DNA of 64,000 nucleotides from Actinoplanes sp. KI2. GTDB taxonomy: Bacteria > Actinomycetota > Actinomycetes > Mycobacteriales > Micromonosporaceae. Position numbers and translations under genes: made by a program. The stretch covers positions 1-64,000 of the forward strand of contig NZ_JAOSZE010000022.1 of assembly GCF_025630775.1 (NCBI RefSeq). The letters run 5' to 3'. Of the stretch, positions 16,333 to 24,318 are shown piece after piece (the stretch's first letter is position 1; each line of letters begins with the position of its first letter). The notes under the pieces were generated by a model. It ran no database searches. It had not been told where the DNA came from and saw only the letters and a program-made list of their open reading frames with translations.

Positions 16333-17861
16333 CCCAACTGTCGCTCGCCACCGTCCTGGCTGAAGCGGCCCGGAAACACCCCGGCAAGGTCGCCGTGATC
16401 GACAGCGCGACGACCGAGCGGATCACCTATCGCGACCTGTGGCAGCAGACCCTCGCGTACGCGGCGGGCCTGCGCGAGCTCGGCATCGGCCCGGGCGACA
16501 CGGTCGCGATCCAGATCCCCAACCTTGCCGACTTTCCCCGGGTCTACTACGCGACGCTCGCGGTCGGGGCCACCATCGTCCCGATGCACCTGCTGCTCAC
16601 CCCGGCCGAGAACGCGTACGTCCTGCGGGACAGCGGCGCCAAGCTGCTGGTCGCGCACTCCAGCCAGCTGGCGAACGCGGTGGAGGCGGCCAGGACGGCC
16701 GGGATCGAGGCGGTGTCGGTCGGCCCGGCGGTGCCCGGCGTGCGCCGGCTCGAGGACGCGGCGGCCGCCGTGCCTCCGCTGCGCACGTACGTGAGCCGCG
16801 AGGCCGAGGACGTGGCGGTCGTCTTCTACACCAGCGGTACGACCGGCAAACCCAAGGGCGCGCTGCTCACCCACCTCAACCTGGTGATGAACACGGTCGT
16901 CAACGTCTTCGACGTGCACGACCTCTACCCGGACGACGTGGTGATGGGCTGCCTGCCGCTGTTCCACACGTTCGGGCAGACCGTCGGGATGAACGGGACG
17001 TTCCGGATGGGCGGCACCATCGTGCTGATGGCCCGGTTCACCGGCGAGGCCGCGATCGACCTGATGGTCAAGGAGAACGTGACCATCTTCCACGGCGTCC
17101 CGACCATGTACATCGGACTGCTCGAGGCGGCGGCGAAGGCGGACCGGCTGCCCGCGCTGCGGCTGTGCGTCTCCGGCGGCGCGTCGCTGCCGGTGGCCGT
17201 GCTCGAGAAGTTCAACGAGGCGTTCCACGCGACCATCTTCGAGGGGTACGGGCTCTCCGAGACGTCGCCGACCGCCACCACCAACCAGCCCGCGTTCGGG
17301 GTGAAGGCCGGCACCGTCGGCCACCCGATCTGGGGCGTCGAGGTGGAGATCGCGCGGCCGGAGCTCGACGACCGGATCGAGTTCATGGAGAACGGCGAGC
17401 TCGGCGAGATCGTCATCCGCGGGCACAACGTGTTCTCGGCGTACCTGAACAACCCGGAGGCGACCGCACAGGCCGTCGTCGACGGCTGGTTCCGCACCGG
17501 CGATCTCGGCACCAGGGACGATGACGGGTTCATCACGATCGTCGACCGGAAGAAGGACATGGTGATCCGGGGCGGCTTCAACGTCTACCCCCGCGAGGTG
17601 GAGGAGGCGTTGGCCCGGCACCCGGCCGTGCTGCAGGTCGCGGTGATCGGCGTGCCCGACCCGGTGCACGGCGAGGAGATCTGCGCGGTGGTGGTGCCCG
17701 ATCCGGGCGGCGTCACGGCCGAGGAGCTCATCGAGTGGTCGCGGGAGAAGCTGGGCAAGCACAAGTACCCGCGCCAGATCCGGTTCGCCGAGTCGCTCCC
17801 GCTGGGCCCGAGCATGAAGGTCCTGAAGCGGGAGCTGCGGAAGACCTACTCAGAGCAGTAA
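16329..17861 (+). CDS. acyl-CoA ligase (AMP-forming, long/medium-chain type)
   Basis: A 510-residue ANL-superfamily enzyme that activates a carboxylic acid to acyl-CoA with ATP. The AMP-binding P-loop FYTSGTTGKPKGALL is at residues 166-180, the A5 motif is GYGLSETSPTAT, and the hinge is DRKKDMVIRGGFNVYP. The catalytic lysine is in GPSMKVLKREL near the end. It is coupled by a 4-base overlap to the acyl-CoA dehydrogenase. It is the only CoA ligase in the window and so is the likely entry enzyme for acids imported by the Liv-type transporter or produced by the aldehyde dehydrogenase. Its 3' end overlaps the convergent Nudix gene by 12 bases. Confidence 0.88.
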   Translation: MTQLSLATVLAEAARKHPGKVAVIDSATTERITYRDLWQQTLAYAAGLRELGIGPGDTVAIQIPNLADFPRVYYATLAVGATIVPMHLLLTPAENAYVLRDSGAKLLVAHSSQLANAVEAARTAGIEAVSVGPAVPGVRRLEDAAAAVPPLRTYVSREAEDVAVVFYTSGTTGKPKGALLTHLNLVMNTVVNVFDVHDLYPDDVVMGCLPLFHTFGQTVGMNGTFRMGGTIVLMARFTGEAAIDLMVKENVTIFHGVPTMYIGLLEAAAKADRLPALRLCVSGGASLPVAVLEKFNEAFHATIFEGYGLSETSPTATTNQPAFGVKAGTVGHPIWGVEVEIARPELDDRIEFMENGELGEIVIRGHNVFSAYLNNPEATAQAVVDGWFRTGDLGTRDDDGFITIVDRKKDMVIRGGFNVYPREVEEALARHPAVLQVAVIGVPDPVHGEEICAVVVPDPGGVTAEELIEWSREKLGKHKYPRQIRFAESLPLGPSMKVLKRELRKTYSEQ

Positions 17862-18272
17862 CGGCGGAAGGGCGGCGACGATCGGCTTGTCCGCGGGCAG
17901 CCAGTGCACGGTGTCCAGCTCGTCCGCGGACAGCCAGCGCATGGCGTTATGTTCGAGGGCCCGCGGTTCGTCGTCGCCCAGCAGCTGGACGGCGAAGACA
18001 CGCAGAACCGCGCGACCGTGGGCGAGCGGGACGTCCGGGCCGATCCGGGCGCCCACCGCCACGCGTACGCCGAGCTCCTCGACGCACTCGCGGGCGAGCG
18101 CCTGCTCGTCGGTCTCGCCCGGCTCGACCTTGCCGCCGGGAAACTCCCATCGGCCGGCCACCTCGGGCGGCGCGGAGCGCTCGCAGGCCAGCACGCGACC
18201 CTCGGCGATGATCGCCGCCGCCACGATGACCCTGCGTGACTTTACGGCGTTGACGTGCTGTTCCCCCGGCAT
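17850..18272 (-). CDS. mutT: Nudix hydrolase, MutT (8-oxo-dGTPase)-like
   Basis: About 140 residues with a complete Nudix box (GX5EX7REUXEEXGU) beginning GGKVEPGETDEQALARE. The GRWEFPGG lead-in is typical of MutT-type enzymes that remove oxidised nucleotides from the dNTP pool. I use ATG 18272, with GGGAAG 10 bases upstream; a GTG at 18290 with GGTGAAG upstream is an equally readable alternative that adds six residues. It is convergent with and overlaps the acyl-CoA ligase gene, and is not functionally tied to it. Confidence 0.85.
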   Translation of the reverse strand: MPGEQHVNAVKSRRVIVAAAIIAEGRVLACERSAPPEVAGRWEFPGGKVEPGETDEQALARECVEELGVRVAVGARIGPDVPLAHGRAVLRVFAVQLLGDDEPRALEHNAMRWLSADELDTVHWLPADKPIVAALPPLLL

Positions 18273-18353
18273 GAGATGAGAGCTTCCCACAAAACTTCAC
18301 CGTTCAGGTTGTCCAAGCCGTCCCGATCGTCACGCAAACACGTATATGTGGGC

Positions 18354-18443
18354 GTGGACATGGTTGTCCCGAAAGACAAGACTGTGGGCACCGACCATGA
18401 CGACACGGCGACAGTTTGGCCACAAGCCGGCAACGACGCCTAG
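18354..18443 (+). CDS. possible small leaderless ORF (29 residues)
   Basis: A GTG codon lies 6 bases after the -10-like GTATAT (18342-18347). It opens a 29-residue acidic reading frame, ending 11 bases before the next gene and its ribosome-binding site. There is no recognisable homology. The spacing matches the leaderless starts seen throughout this window, but so short a frame could be chance. It could be a leader peptide of the 18455 gene. Confidence 0.28.
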   Translation: MDMVVPKDKTVGTDHDDTATVWPQAGNDA

Positions 18444-18454
18444 GGGGTGCGGCG

Positions 18455-18778
18455 ATGCGGGCCAGAAGACGTCGGGCCAACGGCACCGACTATCTGAGCG
18501 ACGCACTTGCTCTGCTGTCCGGCTGGACGCGCGACGGCGTTCAGCTCAAACGCGAGCTGGCATGCGACGAGAGTCAGCATGCCGCATTGACGGAACGGAT
18601 CAAGGTGGCGGCGGACACACTACACATTCGGCCCAGTATCCGGCGCCTCGACGGTCACACACAGATCTGCCTGGGTTCCCGCGATGGCGACGCCATCACG
18701 GACGGTGAGGTCACGCTGGCCGCCCGGATCGAGGACTTCTACCGGACCGTGGTCCAGGCCGCTCAGCCCACGCCATAG
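18455..18778 (+). CDS. pterin-4a-carbinolamine dehydratase-like protein
   Basis: A 107-residue protein whose C-terminal 75 residues follow the pattern of 4a-hydroxytetrahydrobiopterin dehydratases (VAADTLHIRPSIRRLDGH, then LAARIEDFYR). The classical EHHP-type active site with two adjacent histidines is reduced to LHIRPS, so catalytic activity is doubtful. It may be a degenerate or regulatory family member. ATG 18455 is preceded by AGGGGG, which decides the start. The N-terminus is Arg-rich (MRARRRRANG). Confidence 0.65.
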   Translation: MRARRRRANGTDYLSDALALLSGWTRDGVQLKRELACDESQHAALTERIKVAADTLHIRPSIRRLDGHTQICLGSRDGDAITDGEVTLAARIEDFYRTVVQAAQPTP

Positions 18779-18801
18779 AGGCGGCTCGCTAGGCTCGCCT
18801 C

Positions 18802-19164
18802 ATGAGCGACGTCATCTTCGACAACAAGGGCCAGCTCCAGCAGGTCGAGAGCGGCCTCCTGGACGGCGAGCAGATCATCGCCGTCTACGACGCGATCGGG
18901 GCCGGCACCGGGTTCATCGGGCTGACCAACCGGCGCATCATCATCCAGGACAAATCCTTCATCGGTAAGCGCGTCGCGATCACGAGCATCCCGTACTCCA
19001 AGGTCAGCTCGGTCAGCGTCGTGAGCAACAAGAGCTGGGCCGGTGAGTTCTTCTCCTCCGGCACCATCGTCATCACCGTCGGCACGCACCAGCACGAGGT
19101 CGAGTTCCGCGGGGTGGAAAAGACCCAGCACGTGCACAACGTGATCCTGCACTACACGTCGTAG
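18802..19164 (+). CDS. small PH-domain protein
   Basis: A 120-residue soluble protein that is essentially one bacterial PH domain. Its alternating beta-strand pattern (GFIGLTNRRIIIQDKSF, ITSIPYSKVSSVSVV, GTIVITVG) ends in a helix (TQHVHNVILHYT). The family is widespread and its molecular role is unclear. Transcription is probably leaderless: TAGGCT (18790-18795) lies 6 bases before the ATG. It converges with the nucleotidyltransferase gene with only one base between the stops. Confidence 0.8.
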   Translation: MSDVIFDNKGQLQQVESGLLDGEQIIAVYDAIGAGTGFIGLTNRRIIIQDKSFIGKRVAITSIPYSKVSSVSVVSNKSWAGEFFSSGTIVITVGTHQHEVEFRGVEKTQHVHNVILHYTS

Positions 19165-19165
19165 C

Positions 19166-20002
19166 TCAAGATCGGATCATCAGGGCGCACGCGTCCGCGG
19201 TGTCGAGCACGAGATCCGCGGCGATGTCGATGGCCGCGGTCAGTTGCAGCGGGTCACCGCTGAGGCAGCCGAACGTCTGATCCACCCGCTCCCGGAACCG
19301 CTTCGGAGCACCGGGCAGGGCGGCGGCCGCGGCCACCGCGCCCTTCTCGTTGATCAGCCACTCCCGGGCGGCGCCGTGCAGGGCGTGCGCGCACACCCCG
19401 ACCACCCGGAACAGGCAGCCCGCGACGTAGGCGCTGTCGGCGCGGGAAACCGCCTTCCGGGCCACGGCGATCAGGAAGTCGGCCTCCCACAGGGCGGCGA
19501 CCAGCGCCTCGGACAGCTTCGGTGGGTAGTCGCGCATCCGCGACTGCACCTCGGTGAGCTCGCCGGTGTGGTCGACCAGAATGCGGCCGAGGGCGAGCTC
19601 ACCCACGTACGCGAAATCGGGGAAACCCAGCGGATGGCCGCTCTGCACGTGGAACCCGAACCTGCCGCGCTCGGCGTCGGCCCGGACGGCCAGCACCCGG
19701 TCGAGGTCCCGGTAGATCCAGTCCACCGCCTGCCCGTCGATCCGAAGCCAGCCGCCGCCGTCGACCCACGGCCCCCAGCCACCGGGCGCGGTGACCATGG
19801 CGGCCGGCCCGCCGATCGACTTGGCCAGCCGGTCGAGCCCGTCGACGTCGAGCGGAGAGCGGTAGTAGAGGCCGATGTCGGTGTCCGAATCCGGGGTGTG
19901 CGCACCGCGGGCCCGGCTGCCGCCGAGCACCAGGCCGACCACGCCGGGAACCTCGGCGACGCGCTCGGCGACCTCGATCAGGTGGGCATCGGTCAGCGGC
20001 AC
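19166..20002 (-). CDS. nucleotidyltransferase-domain protein
   Basis: A 278-residue protein whose N-terminal third is a minimal nucleotidyltransferase fold: GGSRARGAHTPDSDTDIGLYY contains the G-S motif and the two metal-binding Asp of D-x-D. The rest is helical and resembles the C-terminal part of aminoglycoside adenylyltransferase-like or DUF4037-type proteins. The start is taken as GTG 20002, because the longer reading runs through the neighbouring G5 gene in another frame. It lies 26 bases downstream of that gene on the same strand, so the two may be cotranscribed. The substrate is unknown. Confidence 0.78.
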   Translation of the reverse strand: MPLTDAHLIEVAERVAEVPGVVGLVLGGSRARGAHTPDSDTDIGLYYRSPLDVDGLDRLAKSIGGPAAMVTAPGGWGPWVDGGGWLRIDGQAVDWIYRDLDRVLAVRADAERGRFGFHVQSGHPLGFPDFAYVGELALGRILVDHTGELTEVQSRMRDYPPKLSEALVAALWEADFLIAVARKAVSRADSAYVAGCLFRVVGVCAHALHGAAREWLINEKGAVAAAAALPGAPKRFRERVDQTFGCLSGDPLQLTAAIDIAADLVLDTADACALMIRS

Positions 20003-20028
20003 GGGTTCCAGTCTTCCCCCTGGCGCGG

Positions 20029-20958
20029 TCAGCAGACCAGTCCTTCGAGATAGCCGATGTCCTCGGCGTCCGCTGCGTCGAGATAGCCGAGGTCCTCGGC
20101 GTCCGCGACCGGGTCGGGCGGAGGGATCGAGGCGGCCTCCTCGTGGCCACCGTCCGAGCAGAGCGGATTGCCGACGAACGGGAGGCAGAGGTTGAGGATC
20201 AGGCCGCAGTTGCGCACCGGGCGGTTGGGCGCCGGACGGTTGTTGTCGGTCGCCGGGCGCTGCGGTCCCTGGACGGGGCGCCGCACGGGGCGCTGGGTGC
20301 CCAGCGAGACCACCTGAAACTGGGGCCGGCGGGTCACGACGGTGGCGATCAGTCTCCGGTCGGTCGGCCGGCCGTCCGTGAGTGTCACCAGATAGCGGAG
20401 GGTTTCCAGACCGTTGACGCCGGGCGTCTCGATCTGTCGGGTGCCGCGCGGAAGGCCCGGATCGCGGACCGTCCTCGTCTCGTACGGAATCTCCCTGGTT
20501 TCGGTCTCGACTCGCGTCGTTTGTACCGGTTGCACCGCGCCGCCGGCGACCGGCGCGGGTCCGCCGATCACCGCGGACTTCGGCGGCGCTGCCGCGTTGA
20601 TCCCCGGGTTCGCCTTTTGCTGATTTTTCGGCATGGGGTGCTGCTTGTCGGCGCGAAGCTTGCTCGCTGCCGCCTCCCCCGCCGGAACCGGCACCAGGAT
20701 CGTCCCAGCGGCCGTGCCCGTGGCCAGATCCGCGCCGTCGGCCGTGCCCGTCCCGGTGGCCACGCCTGTGCCTCCTGCCGCCGGAGCGGCCCCGTTCGGC
20801 TCGGTGACGATCCGCGGCCCGGGTGCCCGGCCGCCACCACCCTCGACCAGGGTCGCGACGCCGGCCACCCCGGCGCCGAGCACGACCAGCACGGCGCTGG
20901 CGCCGCTCGCCATCCGCACCCCGAACGGCAACCTCGCCCACCAAGACTTACGTGGCAT
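20029..20958 (-). CDS. G5-domain membrane-anchored protein
   Basis: About 309 residues. A short basic N-terminus (MPRKSWWARL) and one membrane segment (SGASAVLVVLGAGVAGVATL) are followed by a long Gly/Ala/Pro-rich linker and a G5 domain (from TTRVETETREIPYETR to about RRPQFQVVSLG). G5 domains occur in cell-wall and resuscitation-factor proteins and bind wall polymers. The tail carries a duplicated acidic motif, DAEDLGYL / DAEDIGYL. ATG 20958 has no clear ribosome site; in-frame GTG 21003 and TTG 21018 are alternatives. It diverges from the MarR gene. Confidence 0.72.
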   Translation of the reverse strand: MPRKSWWARLPFGVRMASGASAVLVVLGAGVAGVATLVEGGGGRAPGPRIVTEPNGAAPAAGGTGVATGTGTADGADLATGTAAGTILVPVPAGEAAASKLRADKQHPMPKNQQKANPGINAAAPPKSAVIGGPAPVAGGAVQPVQTTRVETETREIPYETRTVRDPGLPRGTRQIETPGVNGLETLRYLVTLTDGRPTDRRLIATVVTRRPQFQVVSLGTQRPVRRPVQGPQRPATDNNRPAPNRPVRNCGLILNLCLPFVGNPLCSDGGHEEAASIPPPDPVADAEDLGYLDAADAEDIGYLEGLVC

Positions 20959-21081
20959 TTCGAGCAATTGTTGCCACGAGTCACTAGATGTCTGGTTTTG
21001 CACCTCAGCATTGGACAAGCGCGCGGACCGGGATGCAAGCACCGTCCCCCTGCTGGCGAGCCGATCAAGCGCGTCATTCGC

Positions 21082-21097
21082 TTGTTTCGTCAAACAA
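21082..21097. promoter_or_regulatory. candidate MarR operator
   Basis: A perfect inverted repeat TTGTTT-CGTC-AAACAA lies in the divergent promoter region between the G5-domain gene and the MarR gene. It is 20 bases upstream of the MarR -10 box TAGGAT (21118-21123). Size and position suit MarR autoregulation. Confidence 0.5.
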
Positions 21098-21130
21098 ACC
21101 CTCGGGCGCCGGAGCCGTAGGATCCATCTC

Positions 21131-21595
21131 ATGCCCGCCACGCCACCCGACGGCATCCCCCCGCTGAGCCCGGAGGAGGAGGCGGTGATGCGCGCGCTCG
21201 GCCGGCTGATGCTGGTGCTGCCCCGCTCGCTCAACAGCGATCTCGAGCGCGACCAGCGCATGACCGCCAGCGAATACAGCGTGCTCCGGCACCTCTCCGA
21301 GTCGCGCTGCGGCCGCATGCGGATGAGCGAGCTCGCCCAGTCCTGCGACATGTCGCTGAGCGGCATGACCCGGCTGGCGGCCAAGCTCGAGGCGCACGGC
21401 TATCTGAAGCGCACCAAGTGCGCCGACGACGCCCGCGGCTGGAACGCCGAGCTCAGCGAGCAGGGCCTCGCCCGCCTCGAGCAGGCCTGGCCGACCCATC
21501 TGGCCAGCGTCCGGCGCCACATCTTCGACCATTTGGGCGACCTCGACCTGCCGACGCTGGCCAAGGCCCTGAACGCCATCGCCGGGGACGCCTGA
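21131..21595 (+). CDS. MarR-family transcriptional regulator
   Basis: A 154-residue winged-helix regulator. The recognition region is MSELAQSCDMSLSGMTRLAAKLEAHG and the wing contains DDARGWNAELSEQG, standard for MarR proteins that respond to phenolic or other small ligands. The start ATG 21131 sits 7 bases after TAGGAT, consistent with leaderless mRNA. The candidate operator at 21082-21097 lies just upstream. Its target may be itself and the divergent G5-domain gene. Confidence 0.87.
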   Translation: MPATPPDGIPPLSPEEEAVMRALGRLMLVLPRSLNSDLERDQRMTASEYSVLRHLSESRCGRMRMSELAQSCDMSLSGMTRLAAKLEAHGYLKRTKCADDARGWNAELSEQGLARLEQAWPTHLASVRRHIFDHLGDLDLPTLAKALNAIAGDA

Positions 21596-21664
21596 AATTC
21601 AAACCCTTTCCTCTCGTACGCCGTTGTTCCTTGACGTATTCCGTTATGGGTATACGATCGCGTC

Positions 21665-22012
21665 ATGGCACGAGCGGCAACGACGACGGACGCGTTCAAC
21701 GCGGTGGCCGAGCCGCGGCGCCGGCAGATCCTCGACCTGCTGGCCCAGGGCGAGCGCCCGGTCAACGACCTGGTCGCCCAGCTCGGCCTCGCCCAGCCCC
21801 AGGTCTCCAAGCACCTGCGCGTGCTGCGCGAGGTCGACCTGGTGCGCGTCCGCGACGAGGGCCGCCAGCGGCTGTATCGGCTGAACCCCGGGCCGCTGCG
21901 TCCGATCCACGCTTGGCTGAGCCGGTACGAGCAGATGTGGAACGACCGTTTCGATCTGATGGACGCCGTCCTGGCCGACCTTTCCGAGGAGGATTCGAAT
22001 GACAACCACTAG
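21665..22012 (+). CDS. ArsR-family repressor
   Basis: A 115-residue winged-helix protein of the ArsR/SmtB fold with no metal-binding cysteine pair. The pattern AEPRRRQILDLLAQGERPVNDLVAQL and QPQVSKHLRVLREV is typical of the metal-free subgroup paired with SRPBCC proteins. Promoter elements are clear: TTGACG (21631-21636), a 16-base spacer, TACGAT (21653-21658), then 6 bases to the ATG. It overlaps the next gene by 14 bases. Confidence 0.88.
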   Translation: MARAATTTDAFNAVAEPRRRQILDLLAQGERPVNDLVAQLGLAQPQVSKHLRVLREVDLVRVRDEGRQRLYRLNPGPLRPIHAWLSRYEQMWNDRFDLMDAVLADLSEEDSNDNH

Positions 22013-22490
22013 CGGCACGGCCAAGGTGACCCTTCCGGCCGACAACCAGATCCTGATCACCCGGGAGTTCGCCGCCCCGCGCGCGAACGTGTGGCGCGCC
22101 TACACCGAGCCCGAGCTCATCAAGCGCTGGTGGGCCGGCCGGAAGGGCACGGTCACCAGCGTCGAGGTCGACCTGCGGGTCGGTGGCCGCTGGCGCTACG
22201 TGATGACCGCCAACCGCGGCTTCGAGGTCGCCTTCCACGGCGAGTTCCGTGAGATCGACGCCCCGGCCCGGCTGGTCAACACGGAGGCCTACGAGGGCGT
22301 CCCCGACCCGGACGGCACCGCCGGACTGGTCACCGTGACGCTGGCCGAGCGGGACGGGCGGACCTACCTGGAAATGCTGTGCGAATACCCCGACAAGGCC
22401 GTCCGCGACATGGTCGTCGACTCGGGCATGGAGTCCGGCATGCAGGAGTCCTACGACGCCCTCGAGCAGGTCGCGGCCGCGCTCGCCTGA
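21999..22490 (+). CDS. SRPBCC (AHSA1/START-like) ligand-binding protein
   Basis: A 163-residue member of the AHSA1/SRPBCC fold, with VWRAYTEPELIKRWWAGRKG and GGRWRYVMTANRG typical of the activator-of-Hsp90 ATPase-like subgroup. These proteins bind hydrophobic small molecules. Pairing with an ArsR repressor in a 14-base overlapping operon is very common in actinobacteria and suggests that it makes or binds the ligand sensed by the repressor; the ligand is not known. Confidence 0.85.
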   Translation: MTTTSGTAKVTLPADNQILITREFAAPRANVWRAYTEPELIKRWWAGRKGTVTSVEVDLRVGGRWRYVMTANRGFEVAFHGEFREIDAPARLVNTEAYEGVPDPDGTAGLVTVTLAERDGRTYLEMLCEYPDKAVRDMVVDSGMESGMQESYDALEQVAAALA

Positions 22491-22492
22491 GC

Positions 22493-23080
22493 TCAGGCCA
22501 GCCCGTAGGACGCCAGCGTGGCATCCAGCATCCGCTCCTGAGCGTCCGCCGGATAAGCGGCCGGATCGGCGGCGGCGAACGCCGCGGCGCCCTCCACCAT
22601 CGCGCCCAGGGCGAGCGCCGCAACACTGACGCGCGCGGCCGGCCACTCCGGGGCGGCGGCGCCGATCAGGCGTTCGAGGCGCTCGCGCCACAGCCGGTTG
22701 TTACCCCGGTGGATCTCGATCAGCTCGTCGTCGGCGAACGCGGCGGCGAGGAAGCCGATCCACACCACACTCCCGTTGATGGTCTCCTCGTCGATCGCCA
22801 GGCCCTGCCGGAGCACCGCCCGCAGCGCCTCCCGCGGCGAGCCGGCCGCCGCCTCCAGCGCCTCGACCCGCCGGCGCGAGGTCTCGTGCAGCAGTTCGCG
22901 GGCGTGCCGCAGCAGCGCCCGGCGGTTCGGGAAGCGATGCATCACCAGCCCGGTCGTGCAGCCGGCCGCGGCCGCCACGGCCCGCACGGTCAACCGCTCG
23001 AGGCCCTCGTGAGCCAGCACGTCCCAGACCGCCCGGGACAGCGCCTCCTGCTGAGCGGGCCGATCCGCCGTCCGTGACAC
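22493..23080 (-). CDS. TetR/AcrR-family regulator
   Basis: A 195-residue regulator with HTH VRAVAAAAGCTTGLVMHRFPNRRALL and a C-terminal domain of the kind found in BetI/TetR_C_6 proteins. GTG 23080 is supported by an excellent ribosome site (GGAGGGGGAG, 4 bases upstream). It diverges from the GNAT gene at 23149; two identical-format operator half-site pairs lie in the gap (23101-23129), so it probably represses itself and that acetyltransferase. Confidence 0.87.
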   Translation of the reverse strand: MSRTADRPAQQEALSRAVWDVLAHEGLERLTVRAVAAAAGCTTGLVMHRFPNRRALLRHARELLHETSRRRVEALEAAAGSPREALRAVLRQGLAIDEETINGSVVWIGFLAAAFADDELIEIHRGNNRLWRERLERLIGAAAPEWPAARVSVAALALGAMVEGAAAFAAADPAAYPADAQERMLDATLASYGLA

Positions 23081-23100
23081 GAGTCTCCCCCTCCATTTCC

Positions 23101-23129
23101 GTAACGGATGTTACCGTAACGTCCGTTAC
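23101..23129. promoter_or_regulatory. tandem operators GTAAC-N4-GTTAC
   Basis: Two inverted repeats follow each other: GTAAC-GGAT-GTTAC (23101-23114) and GTAAC-GTCC-GTTAC (23116-23129). Their centres are 15 bases apart. The second extends to a 16-base palindrome, CGTAACGTCCGTTACG (23115-23130). They lie between the divergent TetR and GNAT genes and are the expected form of a site bound by two TetR dimers. Confidence 0.68.
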
Positions 23130-23148
23130 GAACAAGGGGGGTGGGCCG

Positions 23149-23604
23149 ATGGCCTGGACGATCGAGGAACGCGCCTGGGACGACCCGGCCGGCGAGGCCC
23201 TGCGCGCCGCCCAGCGCACCGAGCTGGACGCGCGGTACGGCAGCGACGACCACGAGCCCGGCGCCGCCCCGTCGGCCGCCGACATCGACGTCTTCCTGGT
23301 CGCCGTCACCCCCTCCGGCACGGCGATCGCCTGCGGCGCCCTCCGCCGGCTGGACGCCCGCAGCGCCGAGGTCAAGCGCATGTACGTCGAGCCGGCCAGC
23401 CGCGGCTCCGGCGTGGCCGCGGCCCTGCTTCGATCGCTGGAGCAGCAGGCCCGCGCCCACGGCTGGACCACCCTGCGCCTGGAGACCGGACCGGCCCAGC
23501 CGGACGCGATCCGCTTCTACGAGCGCGAGGGCTACCGGCCGATCCCCCTCTACGGCGCGTATGTCGGCTCGGACCTGTCGCTCTGCTACGAACGCACGCT
23601 GTGA
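23149..23604 (+). CDS. GNAT-family N-acetyltransferase
   Basis: A 151-residue acetyl-CoA-dependent acetyltransferase. The acetyl-CoA loop is RGSGVAAALLRSLEQQAR (the R/Q-x-x-G-x-G/A motif), preceded by VKRMYVEPASRG, and the C-terminal ALRFYE-type segment reads AIRFYEREGYRPI. ATG 23149 is chosen because of the GGGGGGTGG site; an in-frame earlier start lies inside the operators. It is regulated, probably, by the divergent TetR. Its 3' end overlaps the convergent GNAT remnant by 19 bases. The substrate is unknown. Confidence 0.85.
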   Translation: MAWTIEERAWDDPAGEALRAAQRTELDARYGSDDHEPGAAPSAADIDVFLVAVTPSGTAIACGALRRLDARSAEVKRMYVEPASRGSGVAAALLRSLEQQARAHGWTTLRLETGPAQPDAIRFYEREGYRPIPLYGAYVGSDLSLCYERTL

Positions 23605-24099
23605 GCCCGGTCGGTCAGATTCAGGTACATGATGTGGAGGCCGACCAGGCCGCGCTCCGGGTGGTCGAAGGCCTCCGGAACGGTGGCGAGCACCTCGAAG
23701 CCCAGTGAGCGCCACAGCCGCACCGCGGCCTCGTTGGTCTCGACCACGGCGTTGAACTGGATGCTGCGGTATCCCGCGGCCCGCGCCCACTCGACGACGT
23801 GCTCGCCCAGGGCGCGACCGACGCCGCGGCCGGCATGCCGCGGATCCACCATGAAGCTGGCGGTCGCCACGTGCGCTCCACGACCCGGCCGGTTCGGGCC
23901 CATCTTGGCGCTCCCGAGAACGGTCGGCCCGTCCACCGCAACGACGGTACGGCCCGGCGGCGACTCCATCCACAACCCGCGAGCCTGCTCCGAAGAAAGA
24001 CCCTCGGGGTACGCGTAGGTCTGTCCCCGCGGCGACGATCTCCCGGAAGAAGGGGTAGATCGCCGGCCAGTCGCCGTCCTCAGCGTCCCGGATCATCAT
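23586..24099 (-). pseudogene. GNAT N-acetyltransferase interrupted by a +1 frameshift
   Basis: The N-terminus, from ATG 24099 (MMIRDAEDGDWPAIYPFFRE), is read in one frame as far as IVAAG. The continuation QTYAYPEGLSSEQARG, VDGPTVLGSAKMGPN and the acetyl-CoA loop RHAGRGVGRALGEHV lie in the next frame. Removing one base from the run CCCC at 24025-24028 (GGGG in the sense strand) restores a single GNAT reading frame of about 170 residues, similar to phosphinothricin-acetyltransferase-like proteins. It is either a decayed gene, a phase-variable homopolymer or a sequencing error. From 23975 an internal ATG could still express 129 residues. Confidence 0.72.
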
Positions 24100-24318
24100 C
24101 GCGCCAAGGTAAGCCGGTCAGCCGCGCCCAGCAAGCAAATCGTCCACCACCAGCGGTCAGTCGACCGGCGGAGAGATGGCCGCGCAGGTGGACGTCAGGG
24201 GCGACCACCACGACCGTCATCGGCGGCGCACGGGATCAGACGTCGAAGCGGAACTCGACCGGATTACGTCGCCGAGCAACATCACCCGGTGACTGGCCGA
24301 CGACACCGCAGCAAGGGC

